Part shown: positions 26,821 to 34,441 of the stretch, in pieces
Layout: each line of letters begins with the position of its first letter
How positions within the stretch are numbered: the stretch's first letter is position 1
Assembly (NCBI GenBank): GCA_949288185.1
Contig: CASEIZ010000014.1
Span: forward strand, 1-46,114
Length of the DNA: 46,114 nucleotides
Source: an uncultured Eubacteriales bacterium
Lineage (GTDB): Bacteria > Bacillota > Clostridia > TANB77 > CAG-508
Direction: 5' to 3'
Translations under genes and position numbers: made by a program
The notes under the pieces: model-generated
Seen by the model: only the letters and a program-made list of their open reading frames with translations
The model's database searches: none
What the model was told of the DNA's origin: nothing

Positions 26821-28164
26821 TTACATATTAAATTCTTTTTTAATAAAAGATGTATCATAATTATTTGTTTTAAAGTTTTCATTTTCTAATATTTTTAATA
26901 AAAAGTCTATATTTGTTGTAATTCCTTCTACTACAAATTCTGCTACTGCACTTTTCATTTTTGCGATAGATTCTTCTCTATTGTTTCCATGAACAATTAA
27001 TTTTGCAAGCATAGAATCATATGTAGGTGGAACTGTATATCCACTATAAATAGCAGTATCTACTCTTACACCATTCCCTCCTGGTACATGTAAGCCTGTT
27101 ATGGTTCCTGGACACGGCATAAAGTTTTTATCTGGATTTTCTGCATTAATTCTTACTTCCATAGAATGTCCATCAAACTTGATATCTTCTTGTTTATAGG
27201 TTAATTCTTCTCCACCTGCAATTTTGATTTGTTCTTTTATGATATCTACTCCTGTTACCATTTCTGTTACAGGGTGCTCTACTTGTACTCTTGTATTCAT
27301 TTCCATGAAGTAAAAATCTTTGTTTTTATCCACTAAAAATTCAATTGTCCCTGCATTAGAATATCCAATTTCTTTTACTGCTTTTACTGCGACTTCTCCC
27401 ATTTTCTTTCTTGTTTTTTCATCTAATATACCGCTTGGGGTTTCTTCTAATATTTTTTGATTTCTTCTTTGTACAGAACAATCTCTTTCTCCTAGATGAA
27501 TGCAATTCCCATGTTCATCTGCTAAAATTTGTATTTCCACATGTCTTGGGTTTTCTACAAATTTTTCTAAATATAAACTATCATCATTAAAAGCTACTTT
27601 TGCTTCTTGTTTTACAATATCATATTCTTTTTCTAGTTCTTCTTTAGAATAGGCAATTCGAATACCTCTTCCGCCACCTCCTGCTGATGCTTTTAACATA
27701 ACAGGATATTTGATTTGTTCTGCTAGATTAACAGCTTGTTTTTTTGAATAAATTAGTCCATCTGAACCAGGTACAACTGGAACACCTGCTCTTTTCATCG
27801 TTTCTTTTGCTTTTGATTTGTTTCCTAATAATTCGATTAGTTTATAATCTGGTCCAATAAATTTAATTCCTGTTTCTTGGCAAATCTTTGCAAAATTTGG
27901 ATTTTCTGATAAGAATCCAAATCCTGGGTGAATACTGTCTGCTCCTGTTAAGCATGCTGCTTCTAATATTGCTTTTACATTCAAATAGCTTTTATTAGAT
28001 GGTGCTGGCCCCACACAGATAGCTTCATCTGCTAATTGCACATGTAAGGCATTTTTATCTGCTTCTGAATAAATGGCTACTGTTCTAATCCCCATTTCTC
28101 TACATGCTCTTATAATTCTGACTGCAATTTCTCCTCTATTGGCAATTAATACTTTTTTTAACAT
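26821..28164 (-). CDS. accC: Acetyl-CoA carboxylase, biotin carboxylase subunit
   Basis: A 447-residue ATP-grasp enzyme that carboxylates biotin on the carrier protein with bicarbonate and ATP. Begins MLKKVLIANRGEIAVRIIRA; glycine-rich ATP loop KASAGGGGRGIRI; metal/biotin site EMNTRVQVEHPVTE; ends at the normal AccC length. The start at 28164 has AGGGGG upstream; the frame extends to 28287 but that leader is low-complexity and contains the promoter region and palindrome. The biotin carrier accB is not in this window. First gene of the accC-accD-accA-(fabI) set. Confidence 0.95.
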   Translation of the reverse strand: MLKKVLIANRGEIAVRIIRACREMGIRTVAIYSEADKNALHVQLADEAICVGPAPSNKSYLNVKAILEAACLTGADSIHPGFGFLSENPNFAKICQETGIKFIGPDYKLIELLGNKSKAKETMKRAGVPVVPGSDGLIYSKKQAVNLAEQIKYPVMLKASAGGGGRGIRIAYSKEELEKEYDIVKQEAKVAFNDDSLYLEKFVENPRHVEIQILADEHGNCIHLGERDCSVQRRNQKILEETPSGILDEKTRKKMGEVAVKAVKEIGYSNAGTIEFLVDKNKDFYFMEMNTRVQVEHPVTEMVTGVDIIKEQIKIAGGEELTYKQEDIKFDGHSMEVRINAENPDKNFMPCPGTITGLHVPGGNGVRVDTAIYSGYTVPPTYDSMLAKLIVHGNNREESIAKMKSAVAEFVVEGITTNIDFLLKILENENFKTNNYDTSFIKKEFNM

Positions 28165-28219
28165 GAAAATTCCCCCTAAGAAAGATAAATTTATTTTTAT
28201 ATTTTTTTTACATTCTTTA

Positions 28220-28249
28220 AAAAAAGACAGTATATATACTGTCTTTTTT
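28220..28249. promoter_or_regulatory. Perfect 30-bp palindrome downstream of the accC promoter
   Basis: Positions 28220-28249 are a perfect palindrome: six A, GACAG, TATATATA, CTGTC, six T. On the minus strand it begins about ten bases after the -10 box of the accC promoter, exactly where a repressor would block initiation. It could equally be a transcript-start hairpin with a T run (an attenuator). It does not match the FapR or FabT consensus I know. Confidence 0.7.
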
Positions 28250-28258
28250 ATTTCTACT

Positions 28259-28287
28259 ATTATATATTCTTTTTTTATTTTTTTCAA
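28259..28287 (-). promoter_or_regulatory. Sigma-A type promoter of accC
   Basis: TTGAAA (28287-28282), 17-base spacer, TATAAT (28264-28259) on the minus strand: a near-perfect housekeeping promoter, 95 bases upstream of accC. Confidence 0.8.
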
Positions 28288-28361
28288 GCTAGTACGGGTG
28301 GTCAGAATTCAAATGACGTTAAATGTCAATACAATTCATATTCTTTTTGTGTAATAATTAT

Positions 28362-28377
28362 TTTAAACATTCGTTTA
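28362..28377 (+). promoter_or_regulatory. Inverted repeat just upstream of the XRE regulator
   Basis: TTAAAC (28362-28367), ATTC, GTTTAA (28372-28377) is a symmetric site ending 10 bases before the start codon and touching the ribosome-binding site. Its position suggests autoregulation by the small repressor, but no experimental basis exists. Confidence 0.45.
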
Positions 28378-28387
28378 AGGTGATGTT

Positions 28388-28594
28388 ATGATAAAAGAAA
28401 AAAGAAAGGCAAAAAAATATACACAAGAAAAAATGTCTGAAATACTAGGAATTAGTTTAAGACAATATATACGAATTGATAATGAAGAAGATTTGCCCAG
28501 AAGAGATGTTTTAAAAAATCTGATTTTAGAATTAGATTTAACAGATGAAGAACTAGGTGAATACATAAGAATTATGGCTAATAAAATTGCTTAA
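28388..28594 (+). CDS. Small XRE-type helix-turn-helix regulator
   Basis: A 68-residue protein consisting of little more than one HTH_3/XRE DNA-binding domain: RKAKKYTQEKMSEILGISLR (helices 2 and 3 of the fold), RQYIRIDNEEDLPRRDVL, then a short C-terminal helix LDLTDEELGEYIRIM. AAGGTGATG provides the ribosome site. It is divergent from accC and convergent with spoIIIAH, each side closed by palindromic sequence. It might regulate itself or the divergent accC promoter only 100 bp away; that link is inference. No toxin partner is seen, which argues against an antitoxin. Confidence 0.8.
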   Translation: MIKEKRKAKKYTQEKMSEILGISLRQYIRIDNEEDLPRRDVLKNLILELDLTDEELGEYIRIMANKIA

Positions 28595-28646
28595 GAATAT
28601 TTTATTATATATTTATTCATATAATTTAATATTCTTAAGCAATTTT
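28584..28646. terminator. Bidirectional terminator between XRE gene and spoIIIAH
   Basis: AAATTGCTTAAGAATATT (28584-28601) pairs perfectly with 28629-28646, and the plus strand continues with T residues. It ends the XRE gene on one strand and the spoIIIA operon on the other. Confidence 0.85.
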
Positions 28647-28667
28647 TCTTATCTAACAAGGTTAATC

Positions 28668-29363
28668 CTATTTTGTTGATATATGTATATTTTCAATTTC
28701 CGCATGTAATTCTCTAGAAATAATATTTTGTATTTGTGCCACTTCTTCTTGTTGTAACTGTTCTACTCCAATAATGACACTAATACTATCTCCATTTACA
28801 AAAATAATATTATTCGTAAATCCTTTTGTACTAATTAAATTTTCACATATCATGATACTATTTTTTGTATCGTTAATTTTTTTAATTTCCTCTGTTGCAC
28901 TTTGTTTTTGCGTTTCCAAGCTATTACTACTATTCAATACATTTTCATAACTTTCTATCATCTGTGAATACATGGTATCTCTTTCTAATTTCGATTTTGT
29001 AAAATATTCATCTGTTGTTACTGCTGCACTTGTTTGCGTTGCTGTGTTATTTTCTGTTGTGTTGGTGTTTTGTGTCACATTTTCATTTGCTTCTTGAGTT
29101 GTATTTCCGTTTGTGCTACTAGTATTTTCAGTTGTATTTTCTGTCACTTCGTTTTCGCTAACTGCTTCACTATTCACTAATGTAGCATCTCCAATATCGG
29201 CAATTTGCATATCATCATTTGCCTCCATTTCCATAGTTGTCTGTGCTGATACTTGTTCTGCCGTATTGGTCGTATAATTTAAATATCCAGCAGTCACTAA
29301 CATTAAAGCAATCACATAAATAATTACTTGATTTTTCTTTAACAAGCCTTTCATTATTTTCAT
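28668..29363 (-). CDS. spoIIIAH: Stage III sporulation protein AH
   Basis: A 231-residue mother-cell membrane protein that pairs with forespore SpoIIQ to span the intermembrane space in engulfment. One N-terminal helix (NQVIIYVIALMLVTAGYL), a long Thr/Asn/Glu-rich linker, then the conserved C-terminal ring-forming domain beginning YFTKSKLERDTMYSQMIESY and ending in a beta strand ENIHISTK. The ATG at 29363 is chosen (GGAAGG directly upstream); an upstream in-frame ATG would add 21 residues read from repeats and has no ribosome site. Last gene of the spoIIIA operon. A palindromic repeat separates it from spoIIIAG. Confidence 0.9.
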   Translation of the reverse strand: MKIMKGLLKKNQVIIYVIALMLVTAGYLNYTTNTAEQVSAQTTMEMEANDDMQIADIGDATLVNSEAVSENEVTENTTENTSSTNGNTTQEANENVTQNTNTTENNTATQTSAAVTTDEYFTKSKLERDTMYSQMIESYENVLNSSNSLETQKQSATEEIKKINDTKNSIMICENLISTKGFTNNIIFVNGDSISVIIGVEQLQQEEVAQIQNIISRELHAEIENIHISTK

Positions 29364-29383
29364 AAATTTACCTTCCTTTCTAG

Positions 29384-29438
29384 GGTTCATTAAGGGTTCA
29401 TTGTGACCAGTTCCATTTGGTTCCATTTGGTCCCATTT
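29384..29438 (-). repeat. Short tandem/direct repeats upstream of spoIIIAH
   Basis: On the minus strand there are overlapping units: ACCAAATGG twice in a row (AAATGGGACCAAATGGAACC), then TGGTCACAATGAACCCTTA and AATGAACCCT again. They lie between the GGGACGTG repeat and the spoIIIAH ribosome site, and give the false N-terminal extension of that frame. They share GGGAC/GGAAC-like blocks with the palindromic family, but kinship is uncertain. Confidence 0.55.
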
Positions 29439-29450
29439 ATAATTCTAGGT

Positions 29451-29533
29451 CTGTCCCTTTCGTTCAATTTTTGAACATTGGGGACAGGTCAAATCGTTCA
29501 AAAATTGAACGATTTGGCACGTCCCTAACGTTC
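29451..29533 (-). repeat. GGGACGTG palindromic repeat inside the spoIIIA operon
   Basis: A compound copy. Reading the minus strand from 29533: GAACGTTAGGGACGTGCC, hairpin CGTTCAATTTTTGAACG, TGACCTGTCCCCAATGTTC forming a near-perfect 61-bp palindrome (29533-29473), followed by a second half-unit AAAATTGAACGAAAGGGACAG down to 29451. Its first nine bases are the last two codons and stop of spoIIIAG. It separates spoIIIAG from spoIIIAH. Confidence 0.85.
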
Positions 29534-30139
29534 CATTTCAAATACTTGAATTTTATGTGTTGCTAAACCTGTGACTGCTTCTACTGCTTGAATAATACTT
29601 GTTTTTACTTCTGCATTTCCCGCTCCTTTTGCTGTAATAATTGCCCCTTCTATCTGAGGCTCTATTACTTTTTGTGTAATGACTGTTTTTTCTCCGTCAC
29701 TTTCTTCATAAATAATTTCTTTTTGTGAATCTGTTTCTTCTATTGTTCTTGTTCCTCCTGATGTATCTGTTTCTACTGTATTGCTAGTTTGTGTACTTTC
29801 ATTATACATAGGAATAATTTCACTCGATTCCGAATAATTGATAAATACATTTACCTCTCCTACTCCTTGGATTTTTGATAAAATATCTTCTAATTTTATT
29901 TCTAGTTCGTTAGTGGTATTACTTGATACTTGTAGTGAAGATGTATTACTACTTGCTAATTGTTTTGAAGTGTCATTTTGTATGCCCTTATCATTACTAC
30001 TATCTTTATCTCCATTCCATATGATATTTATGATGACAATTGTGACAATTAATATCACAACAAAAAATACCAAATTTTCTATTTTCTTTTTATTTCCTTT
30101 TTCTGGATTGATTAACCCTTTTAATTTATCTTTAAACAT
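29525..30139 (-). CDS. spoIIIAG: Stage III sporulation protein AG
   Basis: A 204-residue sporulation protein that forms a large ring in the mother-cell membrane of the feeding-tube apparatus. One helix near the N-terminus (LVFFVVILIVTIVIINIIW, about residues 25-43), then a Ser-rich linker, then the ring-building-motif domain opening KIQGVGEVNVFINYS and closing TSIIQAVEAVTGLATHKIQV. The start overlaps the end of spoIIIAF by 19 bases, so the two are likely translationally coupled. C-terminus E-M-E-R is completed by the inserted palindrome. Confidence 0.9.
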   Translation of the reverse strand: MFKDKLKGLINPEKGNKKKIENLVFFVVILIVTIVIINIIWNGDKDSSNDKGIQNDTSKQLASSNTSSLQVSSNTTNELEIKLEDILSKIQGVGEVNVFINYSESSEIIPMYNESTQTSNTVETDTSGGTRTIEETDSQKEIIYEESDGEKTVITQKVIEPQIEGAIITAKGAGNAEVKTSIIQAVEAVTGLATHKIQVFEMER

Positions 30140-30777
30140 GTTTCCTCAACTCCATATTCTTCTTTTAAGAACTTTTTTATCTTTTGAATATCACAATTAC
30201 TGATATTTTGTTTACTCTCATCTTGTTCCTTATCAGTTTTATTAATTTTTCCAACGGTTGTATTGACTGGTTTTATCTTTTGAATTTCATTTACTAACTT
30301 ATCTTCGATTGTTTCTGATTGCTCTGTTCCATTCTCCTGTCGATTGTTTTCTTGCTCTTCATTTTTTTCAACTGTTAAAACAATTTCTTCTATATAGTTT
30401 TCTTCATTTTCGCTAGATAATGTTGCATATACGTTACAAGTTATAACCTGATATCCTAATTTCTCTACTTTTTTAGTGATATCTTTTTCTAATTCTCCTA
30501 TATAAATTTCTTCTATTTGACTGTTCACAGTGCTTTGTTCTCCATTTGTTTGATTGGTTGTATAATCACCAATATATTCATTTAAGTCATAAGAACTAAC
30601 ATCTAATATATCTTTATTCTTAACAAATGGTGATATGATATTAAAGATAATATATATGCCAAATACCATTCTGACATATTTTTTGGTCTTATTATTCGGT
30701 AATAACATTTCCAAAATGGATATGACAATAATGGCTAGTCCTAAGCTTTTTGCCCAATCACTTAAAAACTCTATCAT
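30121..30777 (-). CDS. spoIIIAF: Stage III sporulation protein AF
   Basis: A 218-residue membrane protein with two N-terminal helices (ai LGLAIIVISILEMLLP and YVRMVFGIYIIFNIISPFV), matching the SpoIIIAF layout of two helices plus a C-terminal ring-building-like domain; here the latter includes EEIVLTVEKNEE and ends KFLKEEYGVEETCLKIN, the family's typical terminal motif. Extra Asn/Glu-rich sequence makes it slightly longer than the B. subtilis protein (206). It starts 8 bases after spoIIIAE and overlaps spoIIIAG. Confidence 0.88.
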   Translation of the reverse strand: MIEFLSDWAKSLGLAIIVISILEMLLPNNKTKKYVRMVFGIYIIFNIISPFVKNKDILDVSSYDLNEYIGDYTTNQTNGEQSTVNSQIEEIYIGELEKDITKKVEKLGYQVITCNVYATLSSENEENYIEEIVLTVEKNEEQENNRQENGTEQSETIEDKLVNEIQKIKPVNTTVGKINKTDKEQDESKQNISNCDIQKIKKFLKEEYGVEETCLKIN

Positions 30778-30785
30778 AACTTCCC

Positions 30786-31937
30786 CTACCTATACATCAT
30801 TCCTGTATTGGATATCTTAACAACTAAAGCTGTGCCAACAATTAGCATAACAGATACAGAACATAAAATTGCCAAAAAGATTTTATACACATCTCCTATT
30901 TGATCTAATAAGCTTGTAATATTTTTATCTGCTATTGGTTCACAGATTGCCGCCATTAACTTATATGCCATTGTAAAGATTCCTAATTTTAAGATTGGCA
31001 TGATACAAATTCCTACCACAATCATAATTCCAATAACACCCACTGCATTTTTTAAAATGATTCCACACCCTAAAACCGTATCTACTGCATCTCCTAGAAT
31101 TTTTCCTACCACAGGTATTGCTGAACTAACAACTGCTTTTGTTGTTTTGGCAGTAATGCCATCTACACTACTAGAAAGTGTCCCTTCTAGTGAAATGACT
31201 GCTACAAAAATAGTAAGAACAATTCCAAAGAACCACACGACTCCTGATTTTAAAAATTTCGATAATTTGTCTATTTGTACATTATCTGAAATTTTGGATA
31301 TGACAATTAAACTCGTAAAGACTAAGACAATTGGAATGATAAGTGTTTGTATCATATTTCCTATAAAATTGATTAAGAATAATATAATAGGCTCCAATAC
31401 ACCACTTGTTGTAATACTTCCCGTATATATCATTAGTGAAATCAATAAAGGAATTAGTATATTCATAAACCCAATCAAGTTATTACAAGTATCTTTTACA
31501 ATTTGTACAATATCTAAAAAATTCATCATAACAATTGTAACAATTAATATGTATTGGACATAATAAATCAGTTTTGAAATGGTATCATTTTCTAGACTCT
31601 CACTGACAGATTTTAATATACTATGTATCACCACAATGGCTAATATACTTCCTAATACTGTTAAACCATCTACCACTTCTCCTCCTAGTACACTAAGTAC
31701 TTTTTGGAATAATGTTTGATTATCGACTTCTCCTTTTATCGCATTTTCAAGAATCTCATTCATATCAATGTCTTCAAAAAATTCACCTGAATATTCTTCT
31801 GCTTGTTCAATAAATTCACTAATTCCAAATTCTTCTTGTTGTTCCTCTATGGTTTCTTCTTCATTTGCACTTGAGGTTGGCTTGATAAGATTTATAAGGA
31901 AAATAACAATTATCAAAATATATATAAATTTTTTCAC
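30786..31937 (-). CDS. spoIIIAE: Stage III sporulation protein AE
   Basis: A 383-residue polytopic membrane protein, the presumed channel-like component of the SpoIIIA complex. Cleavable-type signal at the N-terminus (FIYILIIVIFLINLIKPTSS), an acidic extracellular stretch, then at least six helices; VSSAIPVVGKILGDAVDTVL is the strongly conserved SpoIIIAE signature. Length is close to the B. subtilis homolog (399). It lies 45 bases downstream of spoIIIAD. Confidence 0.93.
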   Translation of the reverse strand: MKKFIYILIIVIFLINLIKPTSSANEEETIEEQQEEFGISEFIEQAEEYSGEFFEDIDMNEILENAIKGEVDNQTLFQKVLSVLGGEVVDGLTVLGSILAIVVIHSILKSVSESLENDTISKLIYYVQYILIVTIVMMNFLDIVQIVKDTCNNLIGFMNILIPLLISLMIYTGSITTSGVLEPIILFLINFIGNMIQTLIIPIVLVFTSLIVISKISDNVQIDKLSKFLKSGVVWFFGIVLTIFVAVISLEGTLSSSVDGITAKTTKAVVSSAIPVVGKILGDAVDTVLGCGIILKNAVGVIGIMIVVGICIMPILKLGIFTMAYKLMAAICEPIADKNITSLLDQIGDVYKIFLAILCSVSVMLIVGTALVVKISNTGMMYR

Positions 31938-31982
31938 TTTGCCTCCTTATCTTTTGTAAACTTTGTATGTATTCCTTAATGC

Positions 31983-32369
31983 TTAAGGCAAAATTTGCAA
32001 TATAATTTCTAACAAACTAGATATGATGGGTATGGACATCGAAATGATAATAATTTTACTTCCTAACTCTATTTTACTCGCAATGGCTCCCTCTCCTGAA
32101 TCTTTACATATACTCACTGCAAATTCTGAAAGAAAGGCAATTCCTGTTATTTTAATTAGTAAAGATAAAAATTGACTGTTAATATTAGCTTTTCCTGCAA
32201 TTGATTGTATTAGATTTACAATTCCTGTTAGTTGGTCTGTTAATAAAAGTAATATAAGAGCTCCTGTTAATAAACTAATATATATCGCAAATTCTGGCTT
32301 ATATTGTTTTAACAATATGATAATAATCAATGCAATTAATCCAATTCCTATAATTTTAATAATCTCCAT
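31983..32369 (-). CDS. spoIIIAD: Stage III sporulation protein AD
   Basis: A 128-residue four-helix membrane protein of the SpoIIIAC/AD family. Pattern: IGIGLIALIIIILLKQYKPE, AIYISLLTGALILLLL, ITGIAFLSEFAVSICKDSGE (the family signature with FLSEFAxxxCKDxGE) and a final helix with a SGIP-type SMSIPIISSLLEIIL. I prefer the second ATG (32369), eight bases from AAAGGA; the first at 32375 lies too close to it. Adjacent to spoIIIAC. Confidence 0.9.
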   Translation of the reverse strand: MEIIKIIGIGLIALIIIILLKQYKPEFAIYISLLTGALILLLLTDQLTGIVNLIQSIAGKANINSQFLSLLIKITGIAFLSEFAVSICKDSGEGAIASKIELGSKIIIISMSIPIISSLLEIILQILP

Positions 32370-32389
32370 AAACATATCCTTTTTTAAAT

Positions 32390-32584
32390 TTACAAATCAA
32401 ATATGGTTCTGACTGTATCAAATAAATCACTAATTTCTCTTATGACCATGGTCAGAACAATAATTAATCCCGCCAAAGTTGTCATCATTGCTTGATCTTC
32501 TCTTCCTGCTCTTACCAGTACTTGATGTAAAACAGCAACTAATATTCCAATTGCTGCTATTCTAAATAACAAATTGATATCCAT
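32390..32584 (-). CDS. spoIIIAC: Stage III sporulation protein AC
   Basis: A 64-residue protein with two membrane helices (LLFRIAAIGILVAVLHQVLV and MMTTLAGLIIVLTMVI) around the conserved short loop AGREDQAM, matching the 65-68 residue family. The second helix and IREISDLFDTVRTIFDL are typical. Third gene of the operon. Confidence 0.92.
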   Translation of the reverse strand: MDINLLFRIAAIGILVAVLHQVLVRAGREDQAMMTTLAGLIIVLTMVIREISDLFDTVRTIFDL

Positions 32585-32674
32585 AGTTCTTATCTCATTC
32601 CTTTCTCAAAACGCCTATCTAGTTGAAAAAGAATTAAATGATTGCCATTATTTTCAACCTTTCTTTTCCTTTTC

Positions 32675-33184
32675 TTAAATTAAAATAATAACGATTGCTA
32701 ATCCAATAGTTGTTCCAAGCTTACGATACAATTTTTCATTTTTATTTTTTTCTTGCTGAGCTTCTTTTATTTGTTTTTCTAAAAAATTCTCCGTGATTTC
32801 TATCTGGCTAATTTGTCCTTCCACATCTGTTTGTCCTAACATTTTGGAAAGCATTAATAGTACATATAAATCTTCATTGGTAAGATTTGTCTCACTCGTC
32901 TGTACTGCATTTTCCCAAGCTTCTCCCGCACTAAAATCTCGCATATTCTTTTCAGCTTTTTCAAAAATTTGTCCTATATTTTCTTTTGCATTATTGGCAA
33001 TTTCTCTAAATATTTCTGGAATCGGTTCATATGTAAATCTGATTTTCGATTTAAAAACATTTAAAATATTTTTCATTTCTTCTAATTCTTCTAATCGATA
33101 AGAATATTTTTTTGCTATACATCTTCCAATAAAGCTAGATGCTATAAATACTAATAATAGCATAAAATACTTAATCATCTGCAT
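32675..33184 (-). CDS. spoIIIAB: Stage III sporulation protein AB
   Basis: A 169-residue protein with N-terminal helix (YFMLLLVFIASSFIGRCIA), long helical body starting YRLEELEEMKNILNVFKSKI, and a C-terminal helix TTIGLAIVIILI, resembling the type II secretion GspF-like SpoIIIAB. The ATG at 33184 is chosen because AAGGTG lies six bases upstream; the GTG at 33193 overlaps that site. It lies 126 bases downstream of spoIIIAA. Confidence 0.9.
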   Translation of the reverse strand: MQMIKYFMLLLVFIASSFIGRCIAKKYSYRLEELEEMKNILNVFKSKIRFTYEPIPEIFREIANNAKENIGQIFEKAEKNMRDFSAGEAWENAVQTSETNLTNEDLYVLLMLSKMLGQTDVEGQISQIEITENFLEKQIKEAQQEKNKNEKLYRKLGTTIGLAIVIILI

Positions 33185-33248
33185 ATCATACACCTTGTCC
33201 TTTTATTTTAATTTATTTTTCTTTATATTATATGCACGTACTTTTTCT

Positions 33249-33326
33249 TCTAGAACAATATCTAGAACAATAGCGGGATTTTTTTAATATTTTCTCTGTT
33301 TTTAACATTTTAAAACCCGCTATATA
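33249..33326. repeat. Repeat and hairpin between spoIIIAA and spoIIIAB
   Basis: Two adjacent copies of TCTAGAACAATA (about 33249-33272) followed by a long-range stem ATAGCGGG/CCCGCTAT (about 33269-33276 with 33319-33326) whose second arm covers the spoIIIAA stop codon. No T tract follows. A 22-codon frame across it (ending RRKSTCI) lacks a ribosome site and is probably not a gene. Confidence 0.45.
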
Positions 33327-34189
33327 AAAATAATTTTCTCAATGATTTTTCTATCTATCAATTTTTTGATATATGGATTGCTATTTACATCTTCTATGCT
33401 TTTTCCATGCATGGTAAATATGCCTTTTACACCAGACAACATAGCCTCTTCTATTGCCTGTATATCCTCATTTCCACCAATTTCATCACAAGCAATAATT
33501 TCTGGTGCCATTGTTCTTATTAATATTTTAATTCCTTTTGCCTTTGATACATTATCAATAATATCTGTTCGAATACCAACATCATTTTGTGGAATGCCTC
33601 TATACATAGCTGCAATTTCTCCTCTTTCATCAACCACTCCACAAGTTTTTCCTTTAAAATTTATCCCATGAATTCCATTACTTAAATTTCTAATTAAATC
33701 TCTCAGAATGGTAGTTTTTCCTTTTCCTGGTGGTGAAACAATTAATGTATTAAATATATTTTGATTTTTCGTATCAATGACTTGTCCGATAATTCGATTA
33801 CTACAATTTAGTACTTCTCTAGCAATTCTAAAATTTAAACTGGTTATATATTTCATATTGATGATTTCTCCATTTTCTACAATCACTGTTCCTGTTATCC
33901 CTACTCTATGTCCTCCTCTTATGGTAATATATCCTTCACATAATTGTTTTTTATAGGCATAAATAGAATTTTCACATAACCTTTCCACAATTTGTAATAT
34001 TTCATTTTGGGTAATTTTATATTCCACAATTAATTCTTTATCTCTAAGTTTCAAGATTAATGGCCTATCAATTCTGATTCTGATTTCTTGTAATTCATCT
34101 TTTATTTTATTATTAGAAATAATCGTATTATATAGAATATTGGATAAATTCATTGGAAAAAACTTAACAATTTCTAAAAGCTTTTCCAT
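33320..34189 (-). CDS. spoIIIAA: Stage III sporulation protein AA (ATPase)
   Basis: A 289-residue secretion-type ATPase that powers the SpoIIIA complex. Walker A PPGKGKTT (153-160), conserved RGGHRVGITG (91-100), VVDERGEIAAMYRG (Walker B and Asp box region), IACDEIGGNEDIQAIEEAM, and HGKSIEDV. Close in length to the B. subtilis homolog (307). First gene of the operon, expressed in the mother cell under sigma-E in known systems. GGAGAAGAG precedes the ATG. Confidence 0.93.
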   Translation of the reverse strand: MEKLLEIVKFFPMNLSNILYNTIISNNKIKDELQEIRIRIDRPLILKLRDKELIVEYKITQNEILQIVERLCENSIYAYKKQLCEGYITIRGGHRVGITGTVIVENGEIINMKYITSLNFRIAREVLNCSNRIIGQVIDTKNQNIFNTLIVSPPGKGKTTILRDLIRNLSNGIHGINFKGKTCGVVDERGEIAAMYRGIPQNDVGIRTDIIDNVSKAKGIKILIRTMAPEIIACDEIGGNEDIQAIEEAMLSGVKGIFTMHGKSIEDVNSNPYIKKLIDRKIIEKIIFI

Positions 34190-34223
34190 CTCTTCTCCTT
34201 TACAGTATGATATTTAGGTTTTA

Positions 34224-34239
34224 TATAGGTTTACCTATA
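34224..34239. promoter_or_regulatory. Symmetric site upstream of spoIIIAA
   Basis: TATAGGT-TT-ACCTATA forms a perfect 7+7 palindrome 35 bases before the spoIIIAA start. Sigma-E-like blocks (GAATATA on the minus strand and CATACTGT near the start) lie on each side, but neither gives clean -35/-10 spacing, so the promoter itself is not called. Confidence 0.4.
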
Positions 34240-34338
34240 CACCAATACTATATATATTCTACTACTATTGATTTATTACTAATTTTTCATTTTATACATT
34301 TATTTATCTATCAAATTTATGTGCTTTTTCCATACAAA

Positions 34339-34379
34339 AAAAGTAAGACTTTACATGTTAACTTGTAAGTCTTACTTTT
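34339..34379 (-). terminator. Terminator after the 34442-36418 membrane protein
   Basis: AAAGTAAGACTTTACA (from 34340) with TGTAAGTCTTACTTTT (34364-34379); on the minus strand seven T residues follow. It separates this gene from the spoIIIA operon. Confidence 0.85.
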
Positions 34380-34408
34380 CTCTATCTTTTCCGAATTCTG
34401 TATTTTGA

Positions 34409-34437
34409 GGGATTTTTGAGTCCGTCCCCAAAATCCC
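34409..34437. repeat. GGGATTTTT-type GGGGACGGACTC hairpin
   Basis: GGGATTTTT (34409-34417) and AAAATCCC (34430-34437) enclose TGAGTCCGTCCCC, i.e. GGGGACGGACTC on the minus strand. It is a short relative of the GGGACGTG palindromes with a third kind of arm. It lies 4 bases beyond the stop of the gene ending at 34442. Confidence 0.6.
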
Positions 34438-34441
34438 GATT

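Noticed and set aside
28375..28566. Minus-strand 63-codon frame opposite the XRE gene
   Set aside because: Pure antisense shadow of a gene with a clear HTH domain and ribosome site.
29364..29426. N-terminal extension of SpoIIIAH (21 extra residues)
   Set aside because: Hydrophilic residues read from repeats, no ribosome site; the signal-like helix should follow directly after the start.
13240..29533. CRISPR repeats
   Set aside because: The repeats are widely spaced, inverted, and not separated by regular spacers.
33195..33298. 22-codon frame between spoIIIAA and spoIIIAB
   Set aside because: No ribosome-binding site and the sequence is made from two copies of a short direct repeat.
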